This document shows, piece by piece, positions 25,678 through 34,509 of a DNA stretch of 64,000 nucleotides. Position 1 is the stretch's first letter; the number at the start of each line of letters is the position of its first letter. The position numbers and the translations under genes were made by a program. The DNA lies in contig CAYGDP010000001.1 in assembly GCA_964348665.1 (NCBI GenBank), positions 186,001 to 250,000 of the forward strand, given 5' to 3'. This DNA comes from CAYGDP01 sp964348665. Lineage in GTDB: Bacteria; Verrucomicrobiota; Verrucomicrobiia; Palsa-1439; CAYGDP01. The notes under the pieces were generated by a model. The model had not been told where the DNA came from, made no database searches, and saw only the letters and a program-made list of their open reading frames with translations.

Positions 25678-26148
25678 TTACGACTTTGGCTTCACTTTAA
25701 ACAGGATTTGTCCAAACTGCACAGGTTTGCCGTTCTCGGCGACGATTTCGGTGATCACACCGCTGCATTCCGCTTTGATTTCATTCATCACCTTCATCGC
25801 CTCGATGATGCAGACCACCGTGTCTTCGTTCACTTCGTCGCCAACTTCACAATAAGCTTTCGCGTCAGGCGACGGCCGTTTGTAGAATGTGCCGACCATC
25901 GGGGACTTAATGAGGCTGATATTTTCCTGCGGCGCGGGAGCAGCGGCAGGCGCAGAAGTCGCGGGCGACTGCGCCCCAGCGGCGGCAGCGAGCGCAGCGG
26001 GGATGTTTGCGCCGACGACGGCCACCTGTTGCACGTCACTCGGGCCGCGACGGATTCGGATCTTGAAATCGCCTTCCTCCAATTCAAATTCCGCCAAATT
26101 ATTGTCCTTCATCATTTCTATGATTTGCTTGATTCGGTCCGCGTTCAC
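25678..26148 (-). CDS. accB: Acetyl-CoA carboxylase biotin carboxyl carrier protein
   Basis: The protein has 156 residues from GTG 26148, preceded by a perfect AAGGAGGT ribosome site. N-terminal helix IKQIIEMMKDNNLAEFELEEG, an Ala/Pro-rich linker (~60-80), then the biotinyl domain with PMVGTFYKRPSP and the biotinylated lysine in EAMKVMNEI. First gene of accB-accC-thiE. Confidence 0.97.
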   Translation of the reverse strand: MNADRIKQIIEMMKDNNLAEFELEEGDFKIRIRRGPSDVQQVAVVGANIPAALAAAAGAQSPATSAPAAAPAPQENISLIKSPMVGTFYKRPSPDAKAYCEVGDEVNEDTVVCIIEAMKVMNEIKAECSGVITEIVAENGKPVQFGQILFKVKPKS

Positions 26149-26275
26149 GCGACCTCCTTTCGGGCCGAGAGTCGCCGTGGCATCGGCAACAGGCCATATT
26201 CGTAATGATTGCGCGGCGACTGTAGCAGCGTTGTGTCTGCGCGTCAAGGTTCCGCTCTTCCTGAATCTGGCAGAG

Positions 26276-27028
26276 TCATCCTCGTAACGCGTCTTGAATG
26301 GCGGCAAGCAGTTCTTCGTTCTCAGCTGGTTTTTGGAAAAAAGCCCGCGCGCCGAGATTTAGGGCGCGTCCCTTATGAATAGCCGGGTCGCGGGCGCTCA
26401 AGACGATGACTGGGATATTACTAAGGGAGTTGTGTGTTCGCAACCGCTCCAGGAGCACAAACCCATCGCCGCCCGGCAACCCGAGGTCGAGCAGGATTAA
26501 ATCGGGAAGTTCGCGGTTTGCCGTGGTTAACGCGGTTGCGCCATCTTCGGCAAAAAACGTGTCATACCCGCTGGCCTTTAAGCGAATGCTCAACCCTTGT
26601 CGCGCATCGGCGTCGTCTTCAATCAACAGAATTTTCTTTCGCGAAGCACGTTCTCGATTGGCGCCGAGTTGGAGCATAATCGCCGCCAGCAATTCGGCGT
26701 TGTCGACCGGTTTTTGAAGAAAGGCCGCCGCGCCAGCTTTCAATGCGCGCTCCCGATGAACGCCCGGATCGCGCGCCGAAAGGACGATAATCGGAATCGG
26801 GGCAGTGGAATTGAGGGCGCGAAGTTGCTCGATCACAGTGAATCCATCGCCGCCTGGCAATCCCAAGTCGAGGATAACTAGATCCGGGACGGTGCGTCGC
26901 GCCACAGTGATTGCTGTCACGGCGTCCGCCGCGCTCACCACATCATACCCGCTATGGCGCAGCCGCAGCTCCAAACCACGACGCGTGTCGGCGTCATCTT
27001 CGATAATCAGGATTTTCTGGCGTACCAT
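26276..27028 (-). CDS. Double-receiver response regulator (REC-REC)
   Basis: The protein has 250 residues and consists of two tandem receiver domains (~1-120 and ~130-250) with no output domain. Each has the acidic pair (IIEDD, LIEDD), the phospho-acceptor Asp (VILDLGLPGGDGF, ILLDLGLPGGDGF), IIVLSARD and the KP switch lysine (FLQKP, FFQKP). The repeats are very similar, so a recent internal duplication is likely. It follows the histidine kinase by 1 bp and is probably its phosphorelay partner. Confidence 0.93.
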   Translation of the reverse strand: MVRQKILIIEDDADTRRGLELRLRHSGYDVVSAADAVTAITVARRTVPDLVILDLGLPGGDGFTVIEQLRALNSTAPIPIIVLSARDPGVHRERALKAGAAAFLQKPVDNAELLAAIMLQLGANRERASRKKILLIEDDADARQGLSIRLKASGYDTFFAEDGATALTTANRELPDLILLDLGLPGGDGFVLLERLRTHNSLSNIPVIVLSARDPAIHKGRALNLGARAFFQKPAENEELLAAIQDALRG

Positions 27029-27029
27029 T

Positions 27030-28844
27030 TCAGTCCGATCTCGACCGGGGCCCAGTCTTTAATTTATCTTCCGAGAAGATCGGCAATGTAAAGTAAAATG
27101 TGCTGCCGCGGCCCTCGGCGCTTTCGACCCAAATCTTGCCGCCCTGCCGCGTGACCAATTCCTTGCAGATATAAAGGCCGAGTCCAAGTCCCTGCCGTGC
27201 CGCCCCATCTTCCTTGGTGACTTGATAAAGACGCTGGAAAAGTTTTTGCTGTTGCACCGGCTCAATGCCGCGTCCGGTATCCGCGACGGAGACTTGAACG
27301 AAATTCGGGTCGGCCTGCGATTGGTCGGCGCGAACGGTGACAGTTCCGCCGTCCGGAGTGAACTTGAGGGAATTGTGAATGAGGTTGGTCAAAACCTGGC
27401 GCACGCGCGCTGGATCGGCATGCACGGGAGGAAGATCGCTTGCCGTTGTCGCCGTGAGCGCGATGTGACGTTCTGCAGCGGGCGAACGGAGGGTGCGAAC
27501 AATTTCATGGATGGGATCGGTGACGGCGATTCGTTTGGACTCGATGGTCAGCTTGGCGGATTCGGCGCGGGTCGCGTCCAAAATGTCTCCGATCATGGTG
27601 CGGAGTTGTTTGACATTGCGGAGGGTGATTTCGAGGTATTCGCGCTGCTGGGGTTGGATGTCGCCGGCGATCCCATCGAGGAGGATGGTGACGAATTGAT
27701 ATATGGCGTTGAGCGGTGTTCGTAGCTCATGGGAAACGTGGGAAAGGACTTGGTCTTTGGCTTGAAGCTGGCCACGCCGAGTGCGATCCAATTCGATATA
27801 GGCGGCGGCAAGTTCTTCTTCCGCTTTCTTGCGATCGGTTACATCGTGAAAAATACCCCGTGTATAGGCGGGTGCGTTTTCTTCCAAGTGAAGCGATGCG
27901 CCGCCCAGGAGGGTGATCTCGCGTCCGTCTTTGGAATTCATTCGCACCTCGATGTTCCCGACAGGTTCTCCCTTCATCACCCGCTCGAATAGCTGCCGGC
28001 AACGCTCTCGGTCGTTGGGATGAATGATGTCGTAGGCAGTCATCTTGGCGATTTCGGCCTCGCTGTACCCTAGGGTTTTTCGCCAGGCATGATTGACGTA
28101 GAGAAACCGGCCTTCGGGCGAGACCCGCTGGATCAAATCCACCGCGTTATCCAGAAAATCCTGCAATTCAGCCTCTCTTCGTCGCAGATCTCGCTCGGCA
28201 ATTGCGCGCTGGCGAATTTCACCGAAAATTATCAGGAGCGCCATCGTGACAATGAACAACGCTAAGCCGCTGCTGACTTTGATGATGAGTTTGGTTTGTT
28301 CGGCAGCTTGCTGCGCCCGCTCGGAACGGCGAAAGAGAATCGTCGATTCCGACACCTTCATGTTCATGATGGTGCGGCGGATTTCATCGGTCAGTTTTTT
28401 GCTCTCACCGGCAGAGGATATTTTTTGTGCAGCAATTGCGCTTCGGTCGCGTCGTGCCTCGACGACATTCCTAGCCAAGTCGATTCTCGCGGCGACTAGC
28501 GTCTCGAGCGATTCCATGTACAATCGAAGCTGTTGCTCACGCGCTACAACATTGCGGACATCCGTCATTTCTTTCTCCAGCCGGAGCATCGCCGAGTGAT
28601 AGGGCTTCAAGTCCGATTCCACGCCCGTGCCTACGTAGGCGCGCTCACCGGATTCGATCTCAAGGATGAGACTCGCCACGTCGTCCAATTCCCGCAGAAA
28701 TTCCTGGGTGCGTAATTCCTGCGCCACGGCTTCCTCGAGGTCGTTGATGCTTTTGTAAGCGTAGTAACCGACGATGCCGAGAATGAAAAGACAGAGGGCA
28801 AATCCGAGCCCTACTTTGACGCGGAGCGACCGGTTTGTCACCAT
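27030..28844 (-). CDS. CHASE3-PAS sensor histidine kinase
   Basis: The protein has 604 residues. Membrane segment ~9-29, a periplasmic CHASE3-like helical domain ~35-180, second membrane segment ~187-207, a PAS domain ~225-345 (DFLDNAVDLIQRVSPEGRFLYVN), a coiled linker, HisKA with the phospho-accepting His in LSHVSHELRTPLN (~380), and HATPase_c with N, G1 and G2 boxes (LIHNSLKFTP, VADTGRGIEP, GLGLGLYICKELV). It senses an unknown signal at the membrane and is expected to phosphorylate the adjacent receiver proteins. Confidence 0.94.
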   Translation of the reverse strand: MVTNRSLRVKVGLGFALCLFILGIVGYYAYKSINDLEEAVAQELRTQEFLRELDDVASLILEIESGERAYVGTGVESDLKPYHSAMLRLEKEMTDVRNVVAREQQLRLYMESLETLVAARIDLARNVVEARRDRSAIAAQKISSAGESKKLTDEIRRTIMNMKVSESTILFRRSERAQQAAEQTKLIIKVSSGLALFIVTMALLIIFGEIRQRAIAERDLRRREAELQDFLDNAVDLIQRVSPEGRFLYVNHAWRKTLGYSEAEIAKMTAYDIIHPNDRERCRQLFERVMKGEPVGNIEVRMNSKDGREITLLGGASLHLEENAPAYTRGIFHDVTDRKKAEEELAAAYIELDRTRRGQLQAKDQVLSHVSHELRTPLNAIYQFVTILLDGIAGDIQPQQREYLEITLRNVKQLRTMIGDILDATRAESAKLTIESKRIAVTDPIHEIVRTLRSPAAERHIALTATTASDLPPVHADPARVRQVLTNLIHNSLKFTPDGGTVTVRADQSQADPNFVQVSVADTGRGIEPVQQQKLFQRLYQVTKEDGAARQGLGLGLYICKELVTRQGGKIWVESAEGRGSTFYFTLPIFSEDKLKTGPRSRSD

Positions 28845-28990
28845 GCGGCTACGATAGCATAGAGAACCAAATTGCGCGAACCAACGATGCCGCGCAACTT
28901 AAAGAACATAGGAAGGATCCGTCGAATAATGCGACATCGGGTACTATGCGTCGTCAGAAATACTTCGGGAATAACCAACCTGGTCCCGAA

Positions 28991-29362
28991 TTATTCCTCA
29001 CTCAACGCGGTTCGGATCGCCGCCAGTAATTCTTGGTTGTCAGCTGGTTTCTGGAAAAAATCGGTCGCTCCTGCCGCCATCGCTCGCTCCCGGTTGGCCA
29101 AGCTCGTTGCCGTAAGCACGATGATAGGTGTCGGACCCGCCGGGTTGATGTCGCGCAGTTTCGGGATCAAATCGATCCCGTCACCACCCGGCAACCGCAA
29201 ATCCAGTAACACCAAATCAGGGAGGATCCGTCCCGCCACTGGCACCGCGCTGACAGCGTCAGCTAAGCAAGTCACGTGAAACCCTTCTCTCCGCAACCAG
29301 ACGGCGAGGCCATATTGCGTATCGGGATGGTCTTCGATAATGAGAATCAGTTTCGGTAGCAA
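28991..29362 (-). CDS. Single-domain response regulator
   Basis: The protein has 123 residues: one receiver domain (LIIEDHPD, phospho-acceptor in VLLDLRLPGGDG, IIVLTATS, FFQKPADN). Its text is close to the two receivers of the 26276 protein. It is upstream of the kinase on the same strand, with 146 bp between, so the three probably form one signalling unit. No DNA-binding output exists in any of them. Confidence 0.9.
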   Translation of the reverse strand: MLPKLILIIEDHPDTQYGLAVWLRREGFHVTCLADAVSAVPVAGRILPDLVLLDLRLPGGDGIDLIPKLRDINPAGPTPIIVLTATSLANRERAMAAGATDFFQKPADNQELLAAIRTALSEE

Positions 29363-29472
29363 GATTCCTTACCTCGTTCGGCCGGAACATTACTGGACGA
29401 TCGAAAAAGTGTCGAGAACGGAAATCATCCATGGTTGAGAAGTCCTTCTCACTATGGCATAGTCCCGCGCGA

Positions 29473-31677
29473 ATGAACAAAGTATTATCTTCTTTGATTT
29501 GGCTCGCCGTCGCGATTCTCGGTGCGGCCGCGTTTGGGATGATTGCCTTTGCGCGGGGCGAGCCGCTCAATGCCGTGTGGTTGCTCACCGCGGCGCTCTG
29601 TACCTACGCGATCGGGCTGCGGTTTTACTCGAAGTGGATCGCGGCAAAAGTACTGATGCTGAATGACAAGCGCGCAACCCCTGCGGAAGCGCACGACGAC
29701 GGTCGGGATTTTGTCAAAACCAACAAGTGGATCGTGTTCGGCCATCATTTTGCGGCGATCAGCGGACCGGGGCCGTTGGTCGGGCCAGTGTTGGCGGCGC
29801 AGTTTGGTTATTTGCCGGGGACGCTTTGGATTTTGATCGGCGTCCTGCTGGGCGGCGCAGTTCAGGATTTTGTAATTTTGTTTTGCTCGATGCGGCGCGA
29901 CGGAAAATCGTTGGGGCAAATGGTGAAGGACGAGCTGAATACGACGGCGGGTTACATCGCGTTGGTGGCTATTTTGGCGATCATGACGATTTTGCTGGCG
30001 GTGCTGGGATTGGTGGTGGTGAAGGCGCTTGCGGAAAGTCCGTGGGGCGTGTTCACGGTGGGCGCAACGATTCCGATTGCGATGTTCATGGGCGGGTACC
30101 TGCGGTACTGGCGCGTGGGCAAGGTGTTGGAGGTATCTGCAATCGGCGTCGTGATGCTTTTCTTTGCCGTGTGGGGAGGAAAATTTGTTTATGAGAGCGA
30201 ATCCTTATCGAAGATGTTTCTGATTCAGGCCGAGCCGCTGGCCTGGGCGATTATTATTTATGGTTTGGCGGCCAGCGTATTACCGGTGTGGTTGTTGCTT
30301 GCGCCGCGGGATTACTTGAGCACCTTCATGAAAATTGGCACGATTTTCCTCCTGGCGTTCGGGATTTTTCTGGTCCTGCCGCAGATGAGGATGCCAGCTC
30401 TGACGAAGTTCGTGGATGGCAGCGGGTTGGTCGTGGCCGGAAAACTTTTCCCGTTTTGTTTCATCACGATTGCCTGTGGCGCGATCTCGGGGTTTCACAC
30501 GCTCATTTCCAGCGGCACCACGCCGAAGCTGATCACGCGAGAGCGATTCGCGCGGCCCATCGGGTACGGCGCGATGTGCATGGAGAGTTTCGTGGCAATC
30601 ATGGCAATGATCGCGGCATGCACGATGAATCCGGGCGTATATCTGAGCATGAACGTAAAGGGTGATCCCGCCGCAACCGTAGCCAAGGTGAACGCCACCG
30701 GTTTCACGGTAACTACTGGCGAAATGGACCAGCTCGCAGAAACCGTCGGAGAAAAATCACTCTACGGTCGCACGGGAGGAGCGGCGACGTTGGCGGTCGG
30801 GATGGCTCAAATCTTCGCGCGAGTGACGGGCAACCATCTGCTCGATCTTTGGTATCACTTCGCGATCATGTTCGAGGCATTGTTTATCCTTACAACACTG
30901 GACGCAGGCACGCGAGTGGGGCGATATTTGCTGCAAGATTTTCTCGGACTGCTCTGGAAACCGCTCGGGGACACGAAAGCGTTTCAAGCCAACGTATTAG
31001 CTAGTGCGTTGATGGTCGGTGGCTGGGGGTTTTTCCTCATTCAAGGGGTTCGTGACCCGCTCGGCGGGATCAACTCGCTTTGGCCGCTCTTCGGTATCGC
31101 CAACCAACTCCTCGCCGCTATCGCGCTTTGCCTGGCCACTACGATCATCATCAAAATGGGAAAGGCGCGCTTTGCCTGGGTCACCGCGCTGCCATTGGTG
31201 TGGCTCTTGAGCGTTACTTTCACCGCGGGAATCCAAAAAATATTTCATCCGAACCCCGCCATCGGCTTTCTTGCCATGGCAAATAAACTCTCCGCCGATC
31301 TCGCTTCCGGCAATGTGCCCGCCGAGAAAATCGCCGCGACAAAAACGCTGCTTTTCAACAACCAGCTTGATGCCGTTGTTGCGGGTGTCTTTCTGCTGCT
31401 CGTGATTGCCATCGTCGCACTGGCAGTGACCGAGTGGATCCTGTTGCTGACGCGCCGCAAAACTCCCGAACTGCGCGAAGCCCCCGCGGTCTGGTTGCCG
31501 GACAGTGTCTTGGCGGCCGAATCTGCCACGACGCGCTGGAAATGGCTCGCGCCGTTGGTGATTTTCGTTGGCCTGATGCGCCATTTTGCCGATCAGCCGA
31601 AGGATGCCAAGCCAACCGCCAAGGAATTTTGTCACAAGCTCGAGGACAAGTTCAACAAACCCAACCGTTGTTGCTAA
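29473..31677 (+). CDS. cstA: Carbon starvation protein CstA family transporter
   Basis: The protein has 734 residues from ATG 29473; a longer in-frame start at 29431 encodes a non-hydrophobic leader. About 16 or more membrane segments. CstA hallmarks: VFGHHFAAISGPGPLVGPVLAAQFGYLPG near the start, GGAVQDFVILF, CGAISGFHTLISSGTTPKLI, and LWPLFGIANQLLAAIAL. The family imports pyruvate or peptides during carbon limitation. The C-terminal Cys-rich RCC tail is unusual. Confidence 0.95.
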   Translation: MNKVLSSLIWLAVAILGAAAFGMIAFARGEPLNAVWLLTAALCTYAIGLRFYSKWIAAKVLMLNDKRATPAEAHDDGRDFVKTNKWIVFGHHFAAISGPGPLVGPVLAAQFGYLPGTLWILIGVLLGGAVQDFVILFCSMRRDGKSLGQMVKDELNTTAGYIALVAILAIMTILLAVLGLVVVKALAESPWGVFTVGATIPIAMFMGGYLRYWRVGKVLEVSAIGVVMLFFAVWGGKFVYESESLSKMFLIQAEPLAWAIIIYGLAASVLPVWLLLAPRDYLSTFMKIGTIFLLAFGIFLVLPQMRMPALTKFVDGSGLVVAGKLFPFCFITIACGAISGFHTLISSGTTPKLITRERFARPIGYGAMCMESFVAIMAMIAACTMNPGVYLSMNVKGDPAATVAKVNATGFTVTTGEMDQLAETVGEKSLYGRTGGAATLAVGMAQIFARVTGNHLLDLWYHFAIMFEALFILTTLDAGTRVGRYLLQDFLGLLWKPLGDTKAFQANVLASALMVGGWGFFLIQGVRDPLGGINSLWPLFGIANQLLAAIALCLATTIIIKMGKARFAWVTALPLVWLLSVTFTAGIQKIFHPNPAIGFLAMANKLSADLASGNVPAEKIAATKTLLFNNQLDAVVAGVFLLLVIAIVALAVTEWILLLTRRKTPELREAPAVWLPDSVLAAESATTRWKWLAPLVIFVGLMRHFADQPKDAKPTAKEFCHKLEDKFNKPNRCC

Positions 31678-31680
31678 CCC

Positions 31681-31959
31681 ATGAACGATCTCTTCAAGAA
31701 AATTCGCCGACTCGGTCTGATTCTCGCGGGAACACTGCTCGTCCTGCTCGGAATCGCCACGTTTCCAATCCCAGGTCCCTGGAGCACCCCCATCGTCTTG
31801 GCCGGTTTAAGTTTACTGGCGCTCGCCGAAGTGGCGTGGGCGGTTTGGCTCCTCAAGAAAATCAAAGAGCATGGCGGCAAACTGCGGGACGTTTTCTTCA
31901 AGAAAAAAGATGCGCCGCCAGCGCCACCCCCACCGAAGGACGATCCGCCAAAATCCTAA
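31681..31959 (+). CDS. PGPGW-type small membrane protein
   Basis: The protein has 92 residues with two membrane helices around FPIPGPWSTPIVLAGLSLLA, matching the PGPGW transmembrane family (PF09656), and a Lys/Pro-rich cytoplasmic tail. It starts 3 bp after cstA. Function unknown. Confidence 0.8.
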   Translation: MNDLFKKIRRLGLILAGTLLVLLGIATFPIPGPWSTPIVLAGLSLLALAEVAWAVWLLKKIKEHGGKLRDVFFKKKDAPPAPPPPKDDPPKS

Positions 31960-31995
31960 GCTGCAACTGTCGCCGCGTTTTGCTACACTACCGCC

Positions 31996-32259
31996 ATGTG
32001 GATGCCCAGTCTCCGCACCGCCCGCCGCGTCGCCATCGCGATCATCGGCTCAACCATTCTTTTGATTGGTATTGCGCTGCTCTTCACGCCCTTCCCCGGA
32101 TTGCTGGTGATTCTCGGTGGGTTAAGCATCCTAGCCGTTGAGTTCGCGTGGGCACGGGTCTGGCTCAAACGCGTCAAAGATCAAACCGCCCGCGCCAAAG
32201 AAATGATGCGAGAGGCCGCGTCCACTGCGCCCCCTCCCGGAATGCCGCCAAGACCCTGA
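31996..32259 (+). CDS. PGPGW-type small membrane protein, second copy
   Basis: The protein has 87 residues, with two membrane helices around TPFPGLLVILGGLSILAVEFAWA. It is a paralogue of the preceding gene with the same layout. The stop is 2 bp before the cinA start, so co-translation is likely. Function unknown. Confidence 0.8.
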   Translation: MWMPSLRTARRVAIAIIGSTILLIGIALLFTPFPGLLVILGGLSILAVEFAWARVWLKRVKDQTARAKEMMREAASTAPPPGMPPRP

Positions 32260-32261
32260 CC

Positions 32262-33497
32262 ATGCCGACGGTCGAGCTGATTAATACCGGAGACGAACTG
32301 TTACTGGGATTCGTCGTGAATACCCATGCCGCGTACATGGCGCAAAAACTCGAGCCACTCGACCTCGAAATCACCCGCCAAGCCTGTATCGGTGATAACC
32401 CGGCCATTTTGCGCGAAGCCTTTTCGGCTGCGATCGCGCGCGCAGACATTATCCTTGCCACGGGCGGCCTTGGGCCGACGAAGGACGATCTCACCCGCGA
32501 CGTCGTCGCCCAACTCTGCGGTCGCAAGCTCTTGTTCGACAAAGATGTGATGGTGGCCATCGAAACGAGGTTCGCGGGGCGAAAATTTCCCGACAGCATT
32601 CGTGTGCAAGCCCAAGTGCCCGAAGGCGCGCGCGTGCTGCCCAATCATCATGGCACAGCGCCGGGGCTTGTCTTGGAATCCAAAGGCAAACTCATCATTC
32701 TGTTGCCCGGCCCGCCGCGCGAGTTGAAACCGATGTTCGAGGAGCAAGTGCTGCCGTTACTCCGTGAAAAATTTTCCAATCGTGAGACTCGTGAGATGCG
32801 CACCATGCGCGTCGCCCTGCTCGGAGAATCCGTGATCGAGGAGCAAGTGCTCGACGCTACGCGCGGACTGAAAGGCCTCGAACTCGGTTACTGCGCGAGG
32901 ATGGGCGAGGTGGATGTGCGGATTGTCACTCGAGGCAAAGGCGCCAAGGCGCGCGCCGACGAAGCGGAAAAACGCGTGCGAGCCAAGCTCGGCGCGGCGA
33001 TTTTCGGAACGGCAAACGACCGATTGGAAGAAATGGTGTTGCGATTGTTGGCCGGTCGCAAACAAACCCTGGCGACGGCAGAATCCTGCACGGGAGGGGC
33101 GATCGCCCATCGCATCACCAACGTGAGCGGAAGCTCGCAATCGTTTCTTGGCGGCGTCGTTTGTTATTCCAACGCGGTGAAAATCGCCCAACTCGGCGTT
33201 CGCAAGGAAACGATCGCCAAACACGGAGCTGTTAGCGAGGAAACCGCGCGCGAGATGGCCGAAGGTGTCCGGAAAAATCTTCACACAGACCACGGCATTG
33301 CCGTCACGGGCATTGCGGGGCCAGCCGGAGGTTCTCCCGATAAACCCGTTGGCCTGGTTTTCATCGCGGTCGCCACGCCGAAGCGAACGATTTGCGAACG
33401 GCGCGTATTCGCTCTCGATCGGGAGACTTTCAAGTTCATTGCCAGCCAGACGGCGCTCGACCTTCTTCGCCGGGAATTATCACCAAAAATGTTATAA
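32262..33497 (+). CDS. cinA: CinA family protein (nicotinamide-nucleotide amidase)
   Basis: The protein has 411 residues from ATG 32262. N-terminal MoCF/COG1058 domain (ELINTGDELLLGF, ILATGGLGPTKDDLTRD) and C-terminal CinA amidase domain (LATAESCTGGAIAHRIT, GGVVCYSNAVK, VTGIAGPAGGSPDKPVGLVFIA). It is predicted to act in pyridine-nucleotide recycling, with ADP-ribose pyrophosphatase activity in the N-terminal half. Its TAA lies inside a perfect palindrome. Confidence 0.96.
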   Translation: MPTVELINTGDELLLGFVVNTHAAYMAQKLEPLDLEITRQACIGDNPAILREAFSAAIARADIILATGGLGPTKDDLTRDVVAQLCGRKLLFDKDVMVAIETRFAGRKFPDSIRVQAQVPEGARVLPNHHGTAPGLVLESKGKLIILLPGPPRELKPMFEEQVLPLLREKFSNRETREMRTMRVALLGESVIEEQVLDATRGLKGLELGYCARMGEVDVRIVTRGKGAKARADEAEKRVRAKLGAAIFGTANDRLEEMVLRLLAGRKQTLATAESCTGGAIAHRITNVSGSSQSFLGGVVCYSNAVKIAQLGVRKETIAKHGAVSEETAREMAEGVRKNLHTDHGIAVTGIAGPAGGSPDKPVGLVFIAVATPKRTICERRVFALDRETFKFIASQTALDLLRRELSPKML

Positions 33498-33507
33498 TTA
33501 TAACATT
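33488..33507. promoter_or_regulatory. Perfect 20-bp A+T-rich palindrome
   Basis: AATGTTATAATTATAACATT is a perfect palindrome spanning the cinA stop codon and ending 18 bp before thpR. With no loop it is a poor hairpin, so a dimer-binding operator is more likely than a terminator. No regulator gene is adjacent. Confidence 0.4.
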
Positions 33508-33525
33508 CATTGTAATGGAGTCTGG

Positions 33526-34089
33526 ATGCGACTGTTTATTGCCATCGACATTTCCGATGCGGTACGCCAACAGCTCCGCGAATTTGTGCGCGAGGTTTCT
33601 CGCGCGGTGCGCGGGGCGAATTGGACGAAGATCGAAAACATCCACCTCACGCTAAAGTTTCTGGGGCACGTCGAGGATGAAAACATCGAGGTGATTCAAT
33701 CGTCGCTCCAGGAAATCGCGAGCCGCCACGCGTCGTTCGATCTCGACCTGATCGGTGCCGGGGCTTTTCCGAACGCCCGCGCGCCTCGTGTGCTTTGGAT
33801 CGGCGCGCATGACCAGAGCGGGACGTTGTATCGGTTGCAGGCTGACGTGGAATCCGAAATGAATTCCTTGGGATTTTCACCGGAAGACCGGGCGTTTACG
33901 GCACATCTCACAGTTGGGCGCATCAAACACCCCGCGCTAAACTCTAAACTCGCGCTCGCGCTGGAGGGGGTAAATTCGCGCTCCTTCGGTTTTGCGCGGA
34001 TCAGCGAGTTGATGCTCATCGAAAGCCGGCTTCATCCGAACGGCGCCGTTTATACCCGGGCAGGAACGTGGAAATTATTGGGAGGATGA
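33526..34089 (+). CDS. thpR: RNA 2',3'-cyclic phosphodiesterase (2H family)
   Basis: The protein has 187 residues from ATG 33526. The two HxTx motifs are present (NIHLTLKFLGH and TAHLTVGRI), with N-terminal MRLFIAIDIS. 2H phosphoesterases of the ThpR/LigT type open 2',3'-cyclic phosphates on RNA. The C-terminus overlaps the convergent GAF gene by ~15 bp. Confidence 0.94.
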   Translation: MRLFIAIDISDAVRQQLREFVREVSRAVRGANWTKIENIHLTLKFLGHVEDENIEVIQSSLQEIASRHASFDLDLIGAGAFPNARAPRVLWIGAHDQSGTLYRLQADVESEMNSLGFSPEDRAFTAHLTVGRIKHPALNSKLALALEGVNSRSFGFARISELMLIESRLHPNGAVYTRAGTWKLLGG

Positions 34090-34509
34090 CAACTGTTCCG
34101 CCAGCTTTTTTGCCGATTGCAACAATCGGGCGGTTTCCTCTTCACTAAAGGTTCGTTCCCGACCACTGCCAATTCCGAGCGTGCCAAGCAACCGGTCACC
34201 ATCGAACACCGGCACGCAGAGAGCGCCTTGAGTGCCGATGGTTTTTGCGCCTGGACGCGTCACTCCGGAATCATCGCGCTGGAGATTACAAATCGACACC
34301 GGCTCGCGCCGTCGCGCGCATTCGCCCGCGATCCCTTTGCCGATGGGGATCGCTTCGATGGCGGCGCGAACAGGGGGCGGAACTTGTCCAATGACCGCAG
34401 CCAAGTACAGCATGCCATCCTTCGCGTCAAGCAAATGGATCGTGCCAAGGTCCGCCTGGAATTCATCGACGACGACGCGAAGAATTCTTTCCAGAGATTC
34501 AGAGTTCAT
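34075..34509 (-). CDS. Stand-alone GAF-domain protein
   Basis: The protein has 144 residues forming one GAF domain: FQADLGTIHLLDAKDGMLYLAAV, IPIGKGIAGECARRREPVSICNL, and GALCVPVFDGDRLLGTLGIGS. It lacks the fRMsr-type catalytic cysteines. Its ATG overlaps the upstream stop (TGATG), so it is coupled to the 34509 gene. Ligand unknown. Confidence 0.85.
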   Translation of the reverse strand: MNSESLERILRVVVDEFQADLGTIHLLDAKDGMLYLAAVIGQVPPPVRAAIEAIPIGKGIAGECARRREPVSICNLQRDDSGVTRPGAKTIGTQGALCVPVFDGDRLLGTLGIGSGRERTFSEEETARLLQSAKKLAEQLSSSQ

